NCBI RefSeq assembly: GCF_030286555.1
Contig: NZ_JASVWF010000002.1
Location: 868,001-932,000, forward strand
Reading direction: 5' to 3'
Length of the DNA stretch: 64,000 bases
Source: Actinomycetospora termitidis
Lineage (GTDB): Bacteria > Actinomycetota > Actinomycetes > Mycobacteriales > Pseudonocardiaceae
Shown here: piece after piece, positions 33,481-42,417 of the stretch
How positions within the stretch are numbered: the stretch's first letter is position 1
Layout: each line of letters starts with the position of its first letter
Made by a program: the position numbers and the translations under genes
Notes under the pieces: model-generated
Seen by the model: only the letters and a program-made list of their open reading frames with translations
The model's database searches: none
Told to the model about the DNA's origin: nothing

Positions 33481-34511
33481 ACGTGTTCGGGCCCGGCGGA
33501 TGGGTCCTCGTCGTCGTCATCGCGGTCGTCGTGGTGTTGCTGCTGGTCACCGCCCTGATCGCGATCGGCCGGGCCCGGCGGCTGGACCGGCTGCACGTCC
33601 GGATCGACGCCGCCCGCCTCGGCCTGCTCGCCGCGCTGGACCGCCGGGCCGCCGTGGTGCGCGCCGTCGCCGCCACCGCCCCGCCCTCGGCGCTCTCGCC
33701 GACCGCCCGCCGGGCGCTGCGCGCGGCCGCCCGGCACGTGGAGTCGGCCGGGGACGGGGAGGCCCGCGAGGTCGCGGAGAACGAGCTGGTCGCCCACCGC
33801 GCACCGCTGGAGACCGCGACGCTGCCGCCGGACCTCTCGGCCGAGCTCGCGGACGCGGACGCCCGGGTGGTCGTCGCCCGCCGGATCCACAACGACGCCG
33901 TGCGCGACACCCGCGCCCTGCGCGGGCGGCGGATGGTGCGGGTGCTGCGGCTGGCCGGCACCGCGCCCGACCCGGAGTACTTCGAGATCGCCGAGCCGTC
34001 CGCGGGTGCGGGCCCGGCCGACGAGCCGGAGGACGCCGCGCTCGCCCGGGACGCGGCCCGCGTCGTCGTCCTGGACCCCGACGAACGGGTCCTGCTCTTC
34101 GAGGGGGTCGACCCGGCCCGCCCGACGGAGACCTTCTGGTTCACCCCCGGCGGCGGGGTCGAGCCGGGGGAGGAGCCCGTCGACGCCGCGGCGCGGGAGC
34201 TGCGCGAGGAGACCGGGATGACGGCCGACGGCCTCGCCGGCCCGGTCTGGGTCCGGGACGTCAGGTTCTCCCACGACGGCGTCGCCTACGCCGCGCGCGA
34301 GCTGTTCTTCCTGCTGCGCGTGGACGACACCCCGGAGATCGACGTCTCGGGGTTCACCGAGCTGGAGCGGCGCACCGTGCGCCGGCACCGCTGGTGGACC
34401 CGGACCGAGCTCGCCGCGACCATCGACGTCGTCTACCCGCGCCAGCTCTCCGACCTGCTGGGCGATCCCGGCTCGACCGCGCCGGTCGACCCGCCGGTGC
34501 CGATCCAGTAG
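33477..34511 (+). CDS. Membrane-anchored Nudix hydrolase (Rv2609c-like)
   Basis: A 344-aa protein. Residues 8-32 are a single membrane segment, followed by a helical Ala/Arg-rich region to ~150, then a Nudix domain at ~195-325. The Nudix box is intact (GGGVEPGEEPVDAAARELREETG). It hydrolyses a nucleoside-diphosphate-linked compound that cannot be predicted. Coupling to pimA by a four-base overlap matches the mycobacterial order pimA-Rv2609c, which suggests a role near PIM synthesis. Confidence 0.87.
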   Translation: MNVFGPGGWVLVVVIAVVVVLLLVTALIAIGRARRLDRLHVRIDAARLGLLAALDRRAAVVRAVAATAPPSALSPTARRALRAAARHVESAGDGEAREVAENELVAHRAPLETATLPPDLSAELADADARVVVARRIHNDAVRDTRALRGRRMVRVLRLAGTAPDPEYFEIAEPSAGAGPADEPEDAALARDAARVVVLDPDERVLLFEGVDPARPTETFWFTPGGGVEPGEEPVDAAARELREETGMTADGLAGPVWVRDVRFSHDGVAYAARELFFLLRVDDTPEIDVSGFTELERRTVRRHRWWTRTELAATIDVVYPRQLSDLLGDPGSTAPVDPPVPIQ

Positions 34512-34559
34512 CGGTCCGGGGTAGCCGCCGTCACCGCTGACGTCGCCGGGGGACACGTT

Positions 34560-34565
34560 TAGCAT
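34560..34565 (+). promoter_or_regulatory. Candidate leaderless -10 element of pdxS
   Basis: TAGCAT ends seven bases before the pdxS ATG, the spacing expected when transcription starts at the A of the start codon. No Shine-Dalgarno sequence precedes the ATG. Confidence 0.5.
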
Positions 34566-34572
34566 CGGGGGC

Positions 34573-35481
34573 ATGACCAGCCCCACCCAGACCAGCACGT
34601 CCCGGACCGGCTCCGACGGGGTCAAGCGCGGTCTGGCCGACATGCTCAAGGGCGGCGTGATCATGGACGTGGTCACGCCCGAGCAGGCGAAGATCGCGGA
34701 GGACGCCGGCGCGGTCGCCGTCATGGCGCTCGAGCGCGTCCCGGCCGACATCCGGGCCGACGGCGGCGTCGCCCGGATGTCCGACCCCGACATGATCACG
34801 GGGATCGTCGACGCCGTGTCCATCCCGGTGATGGCGAAGGCGCGGATCGGGCACTTCGTCGAGGCGCAGGTCCTGCAGTCCCTCGGGGTCGACTACGTCG
34901 ACGAGTCCGAGGTGCTCACCCCCGCCGACGAGGCCCACCACATCGACAAGTGGGCGTTCACGGTCCCCTTCGTGTGCGGGGCGACGAACCTCGGTGAGGC
35001 GCTGCGACGCATCGGTGAGGGCGCGGCGATGATCCGGTCCAAAGGCGAGGCCGGGACCGGCAACGTCGTCGAGGCGACCCGCCACATGCGCGCCATCCGG
35101 GCCGACGTCCGCCGGCTCGCGCGGATGGACAGCCAGGAGCTCTACGCCGCGGCGAAGGAGCTGCAGGCGCCGCTGCCGATCGTGCAGGAGATCGCGGGCT
35201 CCGGCCGGCTCCCGGTGGTGCTCTTCACCGCCGGCGGCATCGCGACCCCCGCCGACGCGGCGATGATGATGCAGCTCGGCGCCGAGGGCGTGTTCGTCGG
35301 CTCCGGCATCTTCAAGTCCGGGGACCCGGCCCGGCGGGCCGAGGCGATCGTCAAGGCCACCACCTTCCACGACGACCCGGACGTCATCGCGAAGGTCTCC
35401 GCCGGCCTGGGGGAGGCCATGGTGGGACGCACGACCAGCGACATGCCCGACTCGGAGCGGCTGGCGACGCGGGGGTGGTGA
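34573..35481 (+). CDS. pdxS: Pyridoxal 5'-phosphate synthase, PdxS lyase subunit
   Basis: A 302-aa (beta/alpha)8 enzyme that makes pyridoxal phosphate from ribose-5-phosphate, glyceraldehyde-3-phosphate and ammonia supplied by PdxT. Family-specific segments include [28 protein letters not shown], the lysine-bearing [18 protein letters not shown] and the phosphate site GSGIFKSG. It is usually adjacent to pdxT; here two small membrane-protein genes lie between them. Confidence 0.97.
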   Translation: MTSPTQTSTSRTGSDGVKRGLADMLKGGVIMDVVTPEQAKIAEDAGAVAVMALERVPADIRADGGVARMSDPDMITGIVDAVSIPVMAKARIGHFVEAQVLQSLGVDYVDESEVLTPADEAHHIDKWAFTVPFVCGATNLGEALRRIGEGAAMIRSKGEAGTGNVVEATRHMRAIRADVRRLARMDSQELYAAAKELQAPLPIVQEIAGSGRLPVVLFTAGGIATPADAAMMMQLGAEGVFVGSGIFKSGDPARRAEAIVKATTFHDDPDVIAKVSAGLGEAMVGRTTSDMPDSERLATRGW

Positions 35482-35528
35482 CGGACCACCGGGAGTCCGG
35501 AACGTCCGGGATGGGAGGATCGCGCGCG

Positions 35529-36104
35529 ATGACCGCGGAGACGAACGAGGGCGCCCGACGGCGGGTCGTCCCGATGCAGCCGGTCGACGCACCGACCGAC
35601 GTGCTGCCCACGGTCGCCGGCCCGGCTGCTCCGGCTGCTCCGGTCCCGCCCGCGGCGCCGCGTCCGAACCCGCCCGCGGCGCCGCGTCCGGCGCGGCCGG
35701 AGGCCGGGGCGCCGCCGGCCGAGGAGGGCACCGAGCGTCGCAACGGCATGGGCACGCCCGCTCTCGTGCTCGGGCTGCTCGCCGCCGGCACCGCGTGGAG
35801 CGGGTGGGCCGGCGTGGTCCTCGGCCTGTTCGGCGCCGCCGCGGGGTACCTGGGCGCGCGCCGGGCCTGGAAGGGCCTCGCGACCGACGGCGCGCTGTCG
35901 CTCGGTGGGCTCGTCCTCGCCGCGGTCGGGCTCGTGTGGGGCGCGGTCGTGGTGTCCCAGTCCCTGTTCGGCAGCGGGACCTTCGGCGACGGGCTCACCC
36001 TCGACCAGTGTCTGCAGCAGGCCTACGGCGCGCACGAGATGCACATGTGCAAGTCGCAGCACATCACCGAGTTCAACCAGCGTTTCCCGAACGCCGCCGA
36101 GTAG
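35529..36104 (+). CDS. Two-helix membrane protein with Pro-rich N-terminus and C-terminal Cys motif (copy 1)
   Basis: A 191-aa protein of no known function. Residues ~30-80 are Pro/Ala rich. Two or three hydrophobic segments (~88-118 and 125-150) follow, as in DUF4190-type proteins. A short C-terminal domain reads LTLDQCLQQAYG...MCKSQH...FNQRFP, with two conserved cysteines. The next gene encodes a paralogue with the same ending. The ATG at 35529 has GGGAGGA upstream. It sits between pdxS and pdxT, and the link to vitamin B6 is only positional. Confidence 0.7.
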   Translation: MTAETNEGARRRVVPMQPVDAPTDVLPTVAGPAAPAAPVPPAAPRPNPPAAPRPARPEAGAPPAEEGTERRNGMGTPALVLGLLAAGTAWSGWAGVVLGLFGAAAGYLGARRAWKGLATDGALSLGGLVLAAVGLVWGAVVVSQSLFGSGTFGDGLTLDQCLQQAYGAHEMHMCKSQHITEFNQRFPNAAE

Positions 36105-36145
36105 GTCGACGGCCGGTCGTCGGGGGCCCGTGGGACGATCCCGAC

Positions 36146-36577
36146 ATGACGAGCTCCCGCCCCGCCGACGTCCGACCCGGCCCGGACGACCGCGGCCCGG
36201 GCGGCTGGGGCGGCTGGGGCTCACCGGCCCTCGTGCTCGGGATCATCGCCGCGGGCACCGCGTGGGTGGTCGGCTGGGTGGGCGTGGTGGCCGGGCTCGC
36301 GGCCGTCGTCATCGGCTTCATCGGCGCGCGGAAGGCCTTCGGTGACCCGGAGCGCTCGGGCGGCGCGGCCCTCGCCGGCCTCGCGCTCGGTATCGTGGGG
36401 CTCGTCTGGGGGCTCGCGGTGGTCGTGCCCACGCTGGTCGGCTCCGGGGAGTTCGGCGCGGGGCTGACCCTCGACGAGTGCATGGCGCAGGCCAATGGCC
36501 AGCAGGAGCAGCGGATGTGCGCCAGCCAGCACCTCGAGGAGTACCGCGCGCGGTTCCCGGGGCGGACGGACACGTAG
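36146..36577 (+). CDS. Two-helix membrane protein with C-terminal Cys motif (copy 2)
   Basis: A 143-aa paralogue of the preceding protein with a shorter N-terminus. The shared parts are GSPALVLGIIAAGTAW (GTPALVLGLLAAGTAW in copy 1), the GARKA/GARRA turn, and the C-terminal LTLDECMAQANG...MCASQH...YRARFP. The two cysteines could form a disulfide in an extracytoplasmic domain. No function is known. The pair looks like a tandem duplication within the pdxS-pdxT interval. Confidence 0.7.
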   Translation: MTSSRPADVRPGPDDRGPGGWGGWGSPALVLGIIAAGTAWVVGWVGVVAGLAAVVIGFIGARKAFGDPERSGGAALAGLALGIVGLVWGLAVVVPTLVGSGEFGAGLTLDECMAQANGQQEQRMCASQHLEEYRARFPGRTDT

Positions 36578-36603
36578 CGGACTCGTAGGCACACGGAGGG
36601 GCG

Positions 36604-37239
36604 ATGACGACGGTGGCGGCTCCGACCGTGGGGGTCCTGGCCCTCCAGGGCAACGTCGCCGAGCACCTCGACGCGCTGCAGGCGTGCGGCGCGGACGCGC
36701 GGCCGGTGCGCCGTCCGGCCGAGCTCGACGCGGTCGACGGCCTGGTCCTGCCGGGCGGGGAGTCGACGACGCTCTCCAAGCTCCTGGTCGCCTTCGACCT
36801 GCTGGAGCCGCTGCGTGCGCGGCTCGCCGCGGGCCTGCCGGCGTTCGGCTCGTGCGCGGGGATGATCCTGCTCGCCCGCGAGGCCATCGACGCCCGGCCC
36901 GACCAGCACCAGCTCGGCGCCCTCGACGTCGTGGTGCGCCGGAACGCCTTCGGGCGCCAGGTGCAGTCGTTCGAGACGGACCTGACGGTCACCGGCGTGC
37001 GCGGCGGCCCGGTCCGCGGGGTGTTCATCCGCGCGCCGTGGGTCGAGTCCGTCGGCCGGGGGGTCGACGTGCTCGCCCGCATCCCCTCCAGCACCGGGGG
37101 CCCGGCGTCGGGCAAGGTCGTCGCCGTGCGGCAGGGGCCGGTGATGGCGACCGCGTTCCACCCGGAACAGACCGGGGACGCCCGCCTGCACGACCTGTTC
37201 GTGGCGCGGGTCCGGGAGTCCGTGGCCGCGGCACGCTGA
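36604..37239 (+). CDS. pdxT: Pyridoxal 5'-phosphate synthase, PdxT glutaminase subunit
   Basis: A 211-aa class I glutamine amidotransferase. Characteristic parts are [13 protein letters not shown] at the start, [13 protein letters not shown] near residue 55, the nucleophile Cys in GSCAGMILL near 82, and the His-Glu pair in FHPEQTGD near 184. It releases ammonia from glutamine and channels it to PdxS. GGAGGGG lies upstream of the ATG. Confidence 0.96.
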   Translation: MTTVAAPTVGVLALQGNVAEHLDALQACGADARPVRRPAELDAVDGLVLPGGESTTLSKLLVAFDLLEPLRARLAAGLPAFGSCAGMILLAREAIDARPDQHQLGALDVVVRRNAFGRQVQSFETDLTVTGVRGGPVRGVFIRAPWVESVGRGVDVLARIPSSTGGPASGKVVAVRQGPVMATAFHPEQTGDARLHDLFVARVRESVAAAR

Positions 37240-37259
37240 GTCCCGCCGCGCCACTCACC

Positions 37260-37265
37260 TACGCT
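37260..37265 (+). promoter_or_regulatory. Candidate leaderless -10 element of the HxlR gene
   Basis: TACGCT ends six bases before the ATG at 37272, which has no Shine-Dalgarno sequence. Confidence 0.4.
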
Positions 37266-37271
37266 GGTCCC

Positions 37272-37739
37272 ATGGACTGGCGGGAGCTCGACTCCGCGAC
37301 CTGCTCGATCGCGCGCACGATGACGGTGCTGGGCGAGCCGTGGGCGATGCTCGTGCTGCGCGACGTACTCAACGGGGTCTCCCGGTTCGACGACCTGGTC
37401 GACCACCTCGGCATCGCCCGCAACGTCCTCACCCGCCGCCTGACCACGCTTGTCCGGGCCGGCATCCTCGAGACCCGGGAGTACCGCGAGCCCGGCCGTC
37501 GGACCCGGCACGAGTACCGGCCGACCGCCGTCGGCCGCGACCTGCGCCCGGTGCTGCTCGCCCTCATGGCCTTCGGCGACCGGCACCGCGCCGGGCCGGA
37601 AGGCGCACCGGCCGTCGTCGTGCACGACTGCGGGGCCGAGGTGCACGTGCGGGAGGTGTGCGACGACGGGCACGTGCTGGCCCCCTCCGACCGGGTGCGG
37701 ATCACGCCGGGCCCCGGGGCCCGGCGCCGGTCGGCCTGA
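37272..37739 (+). CDS. HxlR-family transcriptional regulator
   Basis: A 155-aa winged-helix regulator. The N-terminal Cys of the family (SATCSIARTMTVLGEPWAMLVLRDVL) is present, followed by the recognition region IARNVLTRRLTTLVRAGIL and the wing GRRTRHEYRPT. HxlR proteins often sense reactive electrophiles or redox changes through that Cys. The target is unknown. It is convergent with the thioesterase gene; the two stops are 3 bp apart. Confidence 0.88.
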   Translation: MDWRELDSATCSIARTMTVLGEPWAMLVLRDVLNGVSRFDDLVDHLGIARNVLTRRLTTLVRAGILETREYREPGRRTRHEYRPTAVGRDLRPVLLALMAFGDRHRAGPEGAPAVVVHDCGAEVHVREVCDDGHVLAPSDRVRITPGPGARRRSA

Positions 37740-37742
37740 CCG

Positions 37743-38246
37743 TCAGCGCAGGATCAGGCAGCTCGACGTCGCCTCGCCGAGCAGCCGCCCACCGGCGTCG
37801 GTGATCGACGCGCGCGCGAGCACCACCCGTCGTCCGGACGAGACCACGACGCCCTCGCAGCGCACCGGTCCGGTCTCCGACGACATCGGGCGCAGGAAGC
37901 GCACGCTCAGGTCCAGGCTCGTGTAGGCCACGTCCGCGGGGAGCGTCGACTGGACCGCGCACCCGCAGGCCGAGTCGAGCAGCGTCGCGAAGATCCCGCC
38001 GTGCACCGAGCCGATCGGGTTGTAGTGGAACTCGGCCGGGGTCAGCGTGAACACCACCCGGCCCTCCTCGACGGTCTCCACGTCCGCGCCGATGGTCGCC
38101 ATGATCGGCGGGGGCGGGAGCTCGCCCACCGCCAGGGCCTGCAGGAACTCCAGCCCGGTGCGCCCGCCGGCCGCGGCGGCGAGGGCGCGCGGGTCCTCCC
38201 AGGTGTACGAGCGTTCCCGGACGACGGGCGTGACCTCGGTGCTCAC
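37743..38246 (-). CDS. PaaI-type hotdog thioesterase
   Basis: A 167-aa single hotdog-fold protein. The PaaI pattern EFHYNPIGSVHGGIFATLLDSACGCAV near residues 72-96 includes the conserved Asn, the HGG helix and the Asp at the active site. It likely hydrolyses an acyl-CoA or aryl-acyl-CoA; the substrate is unknown. The GTG start is preceded by CAGGAGG. The family length is normally ~140, and the extra N-terminus is hydrophilic. Confidence 0.85.
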   Translation of the reverse strand: MSTEVTPVVRERSYTWEDPRALAAAAGGRTGLEFLQALAVGELPPPPIMATIGADVETVEEGRVVFTLTPAEFHYNPIGSVHGGIFATLLDSACGCAVQSTLPADVAYTSLDLSVRFLRPMSSETGPVRCEGVVVSSGRRVVLARASITDAGGRLLGEATSSCLILR

Positions 38247-38292
38247 CGGACCTCCTGAGTTGCTTGACGAGACCCAGAACCTAACGCACGTC

Positions 38293-40215
38293 CTAGAAGG
38301 GCGGGTCGTCGTCCTCGTCACCGGGCGGGGGCGGGCCGGCGCGGGCGGCCAGTCGGCGGGTGAGGTGGGCGGCGGTGGCCAGCGACGCGGGGGTGTAGTA
38401 GCCGTCGCGGGTGGGACGGGCGGCGTAGTCGGGCCGCTCGACCGCGGGCCGCCGGGCGAGCAGGGCGGGTGGGACCTGCGTGCCGGGTGCTAGAGGCGCG
38501 GGCAGCGGGTGGGTGACGCGGCTGCGGACGTGGTGGACGGTCCCGGTGGGGTCGGTGATGACGAAGCGACCGGGCTCGGGTTGCTCGTAGTGCCAGCCGC
38601 CCTCGTGCTTGGCGCGGTGGTCGTGGCGACAGAGGTTGCCCAGCCCGTCGGCCTGGGTGGGCCCGCCGAACGCGTGGTCGAGGGTGTGGTCGTGGTCGCA
38701 GCGGGCGGCGAGCCTGCGGCAGCCGGGGGCGATGCAGCGCTCGTCGCGCGCGTCGATCCAGCGGGCGAGGGCGGCCCCGGGCAGGCGGCGGTCGCGATCG
38801 CGCGTGGTGGTCGCGGGGTGCTGGTCGGGCGGCAGGTCGCAGGAGCGCCGGTAGGCGGCGAGGAGCCCGGCGAGCCACGGGTCGGCGGGTGGTTCCTCGA
38901 GGAGGGCGTCGAGCAGCGCCGCCGGGGCGGTGATCTCGACGATGCGCCGGCGGTGTCGTTCGTTTCTCGTGCAGTGCGGTGGGGCGCGGAGGACCAGCAG
39001 GTGACGCAGGGTGTCGTGCTCGTCGTGGACGAGCACGTGCCAGCTCGCGGCGCCGTGGGCGGCGGCGACGCCCCGAGCGGCCCCGGCGGTGGTGCCGCCG
39101 AGTTCGGGCAGCTCGCCGGGGTGCTCGTCGAGACCGAGCAGGGTCGAGAGCCGCATGCGCAGCGCGACGCCGCGCGGGTGGGCGAGCACGGCGGGCGCCA
39201 GGCCGTCCGCGCCGGTGTCGTGCGGGTCGGTGTCCTCCGCGCCGGAGTCGTGCGGGTCGGTGTCATCGGGCGGCGGGCCGTCGTCGGGTCCCTTGCCGTC
39301 GGGTCCGTCGGGTCCGTCGGGTCCGTCGGGTCCGTCGGGTCCGTCGTCGTCGGGTCCGCCCGGGTCGCGGCCGGGGTCGGTCGGTGGGCCGCTGCAGACC
39401 TCGGTGAACACGGCGTCGAGGGCGGCCTGGTCGTCGGCGCCGGCAAGGGAGCCATCGAGCAGGCGCAGGAACAGCCGCGCCCGGAGGAAGCCCAGCCCGA
39501 CGTCGCTGCCGACGAACGCCAGCCGCGCCCGCAGCTCGACGGCGAGGGCGTCGAGGTGCAGCTTGGCGTCCTGGGCGAGGTCCGGCGGCAGGTCGTGCCC
39601 GGTGAGGTCGACCGCTCCCGACGGCGCGGTACGGGCGGAGACCCGCGCGGCGGCGACCGCGGCGGCGAGCCGGGCCGCCGCCCACTCCGGATCGACCGCG
39701 CGGGCGACCTCGAGAATCCGCAGTCGCAGCGCCTGGTACGCCAGGCCGCCGGCCTCGGGGAGGACGATCTCGACCACCCGGGCGCACTGGCCGTCGTCGA
39801 GGCCCTCGGTCGCGGAGTGGAAGATCGCGGCCTTGCGTTCCTCGAGGTATCCCGACGCCATCGCCTCGCCGAGGGCAGGCACCCGGTCCAGCACGAAGTC
39901 CGCCAGCATGAAGCGCGTCGAGGCCATGGTCTCGGACCAGCCCAGCCCCGCGGCCGCGACGGCCGGGGCGAACTGCCCGTCGTGGACGCGCTCCGCGGTG
40001 TCCGCCCGGGCCCGGCACGCCTCCTGCAGCGCGCGCAGCAGCACCGCGTCGTCGTGGTTGCGCTGCCGGGCCGCGGCCCGCATCCACGCCGCCGCGTGCT
40101 GGCCGGACAGCTCCGTGGGCACCACCGCCGCGAGGACGGCCGCCAGCTCCGGCCCGGCGGTGACCCCGGCGAAGGGGTCACCGCCCGGCGTCTCGGTGAG
40201 CAGCACGGCGGCCAT
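38293..40215 (-). CDS. DUF222/HNH endonuclease of the 13E12 repeat family
   Basis: A 640-aa protein. The N-terminal ~300 residues are the DUF222 helical domain. The C-terminal HNH nuclease domain (~residues 505-560) contains RCIAPGCRR, CDHDHTLDHAFGGPT and NLCRHDHRAKH, with zinc cysteines and catalytic histidines intact. Between them, residues ~288-345 are a low-complexity Asp/Gly/Pro linker encoded by tandem 9-bp and 30-bp repeats. In mycobacteria this family is SOS-induced. A near-consensus LexA box lies immediately upstream here. Such genes are multicopy in related genomes. Confidence 0.92.
   Translation of the reverse strand: MAAVLLTETPGGDPFAGVTAGPELAAVLAAVVPTELSGQHAAAWMRAAARQRNHDDAVLLRALQEACRARADTAERVHDGQFAPAVAAAGLGWSETMASTRFMLADFVLDRVPALGEAMASGYLEERKAAIFHSATEGLDDGQCARVVEIVLPEAGGLAYQALRLRILEVARAVDPEWAAARLAAAVAAARVSARTAPSGAVDLTGHDLPPDLAQDAKLHLDALAVELRARLAFVGSDVGLGFLRARLFLRLLDGSLAGADDQAALDAVFTEVCSGPPTDPGRDPGGPDDDGPDGPDGPDGPDGPDGKGPDDGPPPDDTDPHDSGAEDTDPHDTGADGLAPAVLAHPRGVALRMRLSTLLGLDEHPGELPELGGTTAGAARGVAAAHGAASWHVLVHDEHDTLRHLLVLRAPPHCTRNERHRRRIVEITAPAALLDALLEEPPADPWLAGLLAAYRRSCDLPPDQHPATTTRDRDRRLPGAALARWIDARDERCIAPGCRRLAARCDHDHTLDHAFGGPTQADGLGNLCRHDHRAKHEGGWHYEQPEPGRFVITDPTGTVHHVRSRVTHPLPAPLAPGTQVPPALLARRPAVERPDYAARPTRDGYYTPASLATAAHLTRRLAARAGPPPPGDEDDDPPF
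39207..39264. repeat. Two copies of a 30-bp period repeat in the HNH gene linker
   Basis: CCGCGCCGG.GTCGTGCGGG followed by TCGGTGTC occurs at 39207-39234 and 39237-39264 with one mismatch. It encodes two DTDPHD[ST]GA units. Confidence 0.75.
39301..39345. repeat. Five perfect tandem copies of a 9-bp unit
   Basis: GGGTCCGTC is repeated five times without change. It encodes a Pro-Asp-Gly series on the minus strand in the HNH gene linker. Copy number may vary between strains without breaking the frame. Confidence 0.9.
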
Positions 40216-40218
40216 GAT

Positions 40219-40234
40219 TCGAACTGTAGATCGA
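40219..40234. promoter_or_regulatory. LexA (SOS) box upstream of the HNH gene
   Basis: TCGAAC-TGTA-GATCGA matches the actinobacterial SOS box TCGAAC-N4-GTTCGA in 11 of 12 fixed positions. It lies 3 bp before the start codon of the DUF222/HNH gene, which suggests a near-leaderless, DNA-damage-inducible transcript. Confidence 0.65.
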
Positions 40235-40281
40235 ACCCCCGACAGTCACGCCTCCGTCGTCACTGGAGGAGCCCCCGCCGG

Positions 40282-40287
40282 TAGACT
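40282..40287 (+). promoter_or_regulatory. Candidate -10 element for yebC
   Basis: TAGACT followed by CGTCG, the same sequence seen before rnpB. It would give a leader of about 118 nt containing two GC-rich hairpins (near 40314-40330 and 40338-40352). Confidence 0.4.
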
Positions 40288-40412
40288 CGTCGGTCGAGGT
40301 AGGAGCGCGACGGGCCCCGGAGGGCCCTCGCCGCCCGTGCCGGCGCCGGCACCCCGCTCGCGGAGGTCGGGCCGCTGCACGGCTACGCGCGGACGACGAA
40401 GGGCGGAGAGCC

Positions 40413-41174
40413 ATGAGCGGCCACTCCAAGTGGGCGACGACGAAGCACAAGAAGGCCGCCATCGACGCCAAGCGCGGCAAGATGTTCGCGAAGCTGATCA
40501 AGAACATCGAGGTCGCCGCGCGGACCGGCGGCGGGGACCCGGCCGCCAACCCGACCCTCTTCGACGCCATCCAGAAGGCGAAGAAGACCTCCGTCCCGAA
40601 CGACAACATCGACCGGGCGGTCAAGCGTGGGTCGGGCGCCGAGGCCGGTGGGGCCGAGTACCAGGCGATCACCTACGAGGGCTACGCCCCGGGCGGCGTC
40701 GCGGTGCTCATCGAGTGCCTCACCGACAACAAGAACCGCGCGGCGGGCGAGGTCCGCACCGCGATGAACCGCAACGGCGGCGCGATGGCCGACCCCGGTT
40801 CGGTCGCCTACCTCTTCAACCGCAAGGGTGTCATCCTCGTCCCGAAGGAGCAGGCCTCCGGGGAGATCGGGGAGGACGACCTCCTGCTCGCCGTCCTCGA
40901 GGCGGGGGCCGAGGAGGTCAACGACTACGACGAGAACTTCGAGGTCGTCTGCGAGCCGACCGACCTCGTGGCCGTGCGCACGGCGCTGCAGAGCGCCGAC
41001 ATCGACTACGACTCGGCGGAGGCGTCCTTCGTCCCGTCGATGAACGTCGAGGTCGACGCGGACGGCGCCCGCAAGGTCCTGCGCATCATCGACGCGCTCG
41101 AGGACTCCGACGACGTCCAGAACGTCTACTCGAACTTCGACGCCTCCGACGAGGTCATGGCCGAGGTGGGATGA
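40413..41174 (+). CDS. YebC/TACO1-family translational regulator
   Basis: A 253-aa protein with the full family sequence: [23 protein letters not shown] at the start, [28 protein letters not shown], and [23 protein letters not shown]. The family was long annotated as a DNA-binding regulator. Recent work on homologues points to a role in translation of proline-rich sequences. In mycobacteria it sits between pdxT and ruvC. Here the next gene is a GNAT acetyltransferase, coupled by ATGA, and no ruvCAB genes are present. Confidence 0.93.
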   Translation: MSGHSKWATTKHKKAAIDAKRGKMFAKLIKNIEVAARTGGGDPAANPTLFDAIQKAKKTSVPNDNIDRAVKRGSGAEAGGAEYQAITYEGYAPGGVAVLIECLTDNKNRAAGEVRTAMNRNGGAMADPGSVAYLFNRKGVILVPKEQASGEIGEDDLLLAVLEAGAEEVNDYDENFEVVCEPTDLVAVRTALQSADIDYDSAEASFVPSMNVEVDADGARKVLRIIDALEDSDDVQNVYSNFDASDEVMAEVG

Positions 41175-41671
41175 CGGTCCTTCCCGACGGCCGGTCGGGG
41201 CCGGTCGTGATCGACCGGTTGCGTCCCGAGCACGTCGGCGAGGCCCTGACGGTGCAGTACGCGGCGTTCCTCTCCGAGGGGCGCCTGTACGGCTCGTTCG
41301 AGATCCCGCCGCTGACGGAGACGGCCGCCGAGCTGGCCGCCGACCTCGCGCGACCGGACACCCGCGGCTGGGCGGCCTGGACCGGGTCGCGCCTGGTCGG
41401 GAGCGTCCGCCTGCACGGGGTGGGCGGCCCGGCCCCGATCGGGTTCGCGCGCTGCTCGGTGGCCCCCGACGTGCAGGGGCGCGGCATCGGGACGGCGCTC
41501 ATCGCCGCGGCGCACGCCGACCTCGCCACGGGCGTGGAGTCGGCGCTGGTGACCGGGGAGCGCAGCGCGGGCAACCTGGCGCTCTACGCCCGCCACGGCT
41601 ACGTGGAGAGCGGCCGCGAGTTCGACGCGGCCGGGGTGGCCGTCGTGCGCATGTGGCGGGTCGCGCCGTGA
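41171..41671 (+). CDS. GNAT-family N-acetyltransferase
   Basis: A 166-aa protein with the acetyl-CoA-binding motif A ([24 protein letters not shown]-x-x-G-x-G/A near residue 105) and the later [15 protein letters not shown] segment. The substrate is unknown. It is coupled to yebC by a four-base overlap. Confidence 0.85.
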   Translation: MTVLPDGRSGPVVIDRLRPEHVGEALTVQYAAFLSEGRLYGSFEIPPLTETAAELAADLARPDTRGWAAWTGSRLVGSVRLHGVGGPAPIGFARCSVAPDVQGRGIGTALIAAAHADLATGVESALVTGERSAGNLALYARHGYVESGREFDAAGVAVVRMWRVAP

Positions 41672-41714
41672 GAGAGACCGTCACCCGACGGCGGTCGCGA
41701 CCGTTTCCCATGGC

Positions 41715-42413
41715 GTGACGCCCCGAGAGCCCGCCCGGGGCCGTTCGACGCCGTGGTACTGCATCCACGAGTCGGGTGGTGCCGCCGCGTCGACGCTGGC
41801 CGCCGCCGGACTCGTCACCGCCGCGGCCATCCTGGCGTTCCTCGGACTCGTCGCCGCGGGGGAGTGGGCGCTGGGCGTGGTGGCGCTCGGGGTGGCGCTG
41901 GTCGCGGGCGGCAACGCGTGGGCGGCGGGCCGCAACATCCGGTGGTTCGATCGGGACCGCGGCGCACCGGCGGCACCGCCCGCCGCGCCCGTGCGCCCAC
42001 CGGCACCCCCGCGCCCGGACGTCCCGCGCGACGCCGGGCGCCCGGTCGGTCCGCTACCGCCCGGCTGGTCGGCCCGGCCGCGGCCGGAGATGTCTCCGGC
42101 CACCCCGGGAGCCCCGGGTCCGGTCCCGCCGCGCCCGCTCCCGTCCCCGGCCCGCCCGACGGCGGCCGGCCCCCGACCTCCCGCCGCCGCAGTCCCGCCC
42201 GTCCCGGCACCGCCCGTCCCCGCGCCGCCCGTCCCGGCACCGCCGGTCGCGCCGTCGCGCCCGGCCGCGCCGGCGCCGGCACCCGCCGTCGGGCCGTCCG
42301 AGCCCGAGACGGTGGAGGCCCGGCCGAGCGCCCGGGAGACCGCTCGCAACGCCCGCACGCGGGCGCGCCCGGCGTCGAAGAGCCGTCGCGTCGCCGGGAC
42401 GCGGCCGAGCTGA
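41715..42413 (+). CDS. Pro/Ala-rich membrane protein
   Basis: A 232-aa hypothetical protein. Two hydrophobic segments lie at residues ~24-50 and 52-72. The remaining ~150 residues are a Pro/Ala/Arg-rich, probably disordered tail with VPAPP repeats (three copies near residues 173-188). Other frames are open here too, but only this one predicts membrane helices at its start. The GTG start is uncertain and no function is known. Confidence 0.5.
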   Translation: MTPREPARGRSTPWYCIHESGGAAASTLAAAGLVTAAAILAFLGLVAAGEWALGVVALGVALVAGGNAWAAGRNIRWFDRDRGAPAAPPAAPVRPPAPPRPDVPRDAGRPVGPLPPGWSARPRPEMSPATPGAPGPVPPRPLPSPARPTAAGPRPPAAAVPPVPAPPVPAPPVPAPPVAPSRPAAPAPAPAVGPSEPETVEARPSARETARNARTRARPASKSRRVAGTRPS

Positions 42414-42417
42414 CCCG

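Noticed and set aside
38509..40284. Plus-strand open frame of 591 codons opposite the HNH gene
   Set aside because: It is a shadow of a gene with intact DUF222 and HNH motifs. The product has no domain and is dominated by Val/Gly/Glu.
41681..42358. Minus-strand Gly/Ala-rich open frame opposite the Pro-rich membrane protein
   Set aside because: The plus-strand reading predicts two membrane helices at its start; the minus-strand product is low-complexity throughout and has no hydrophobic segment.
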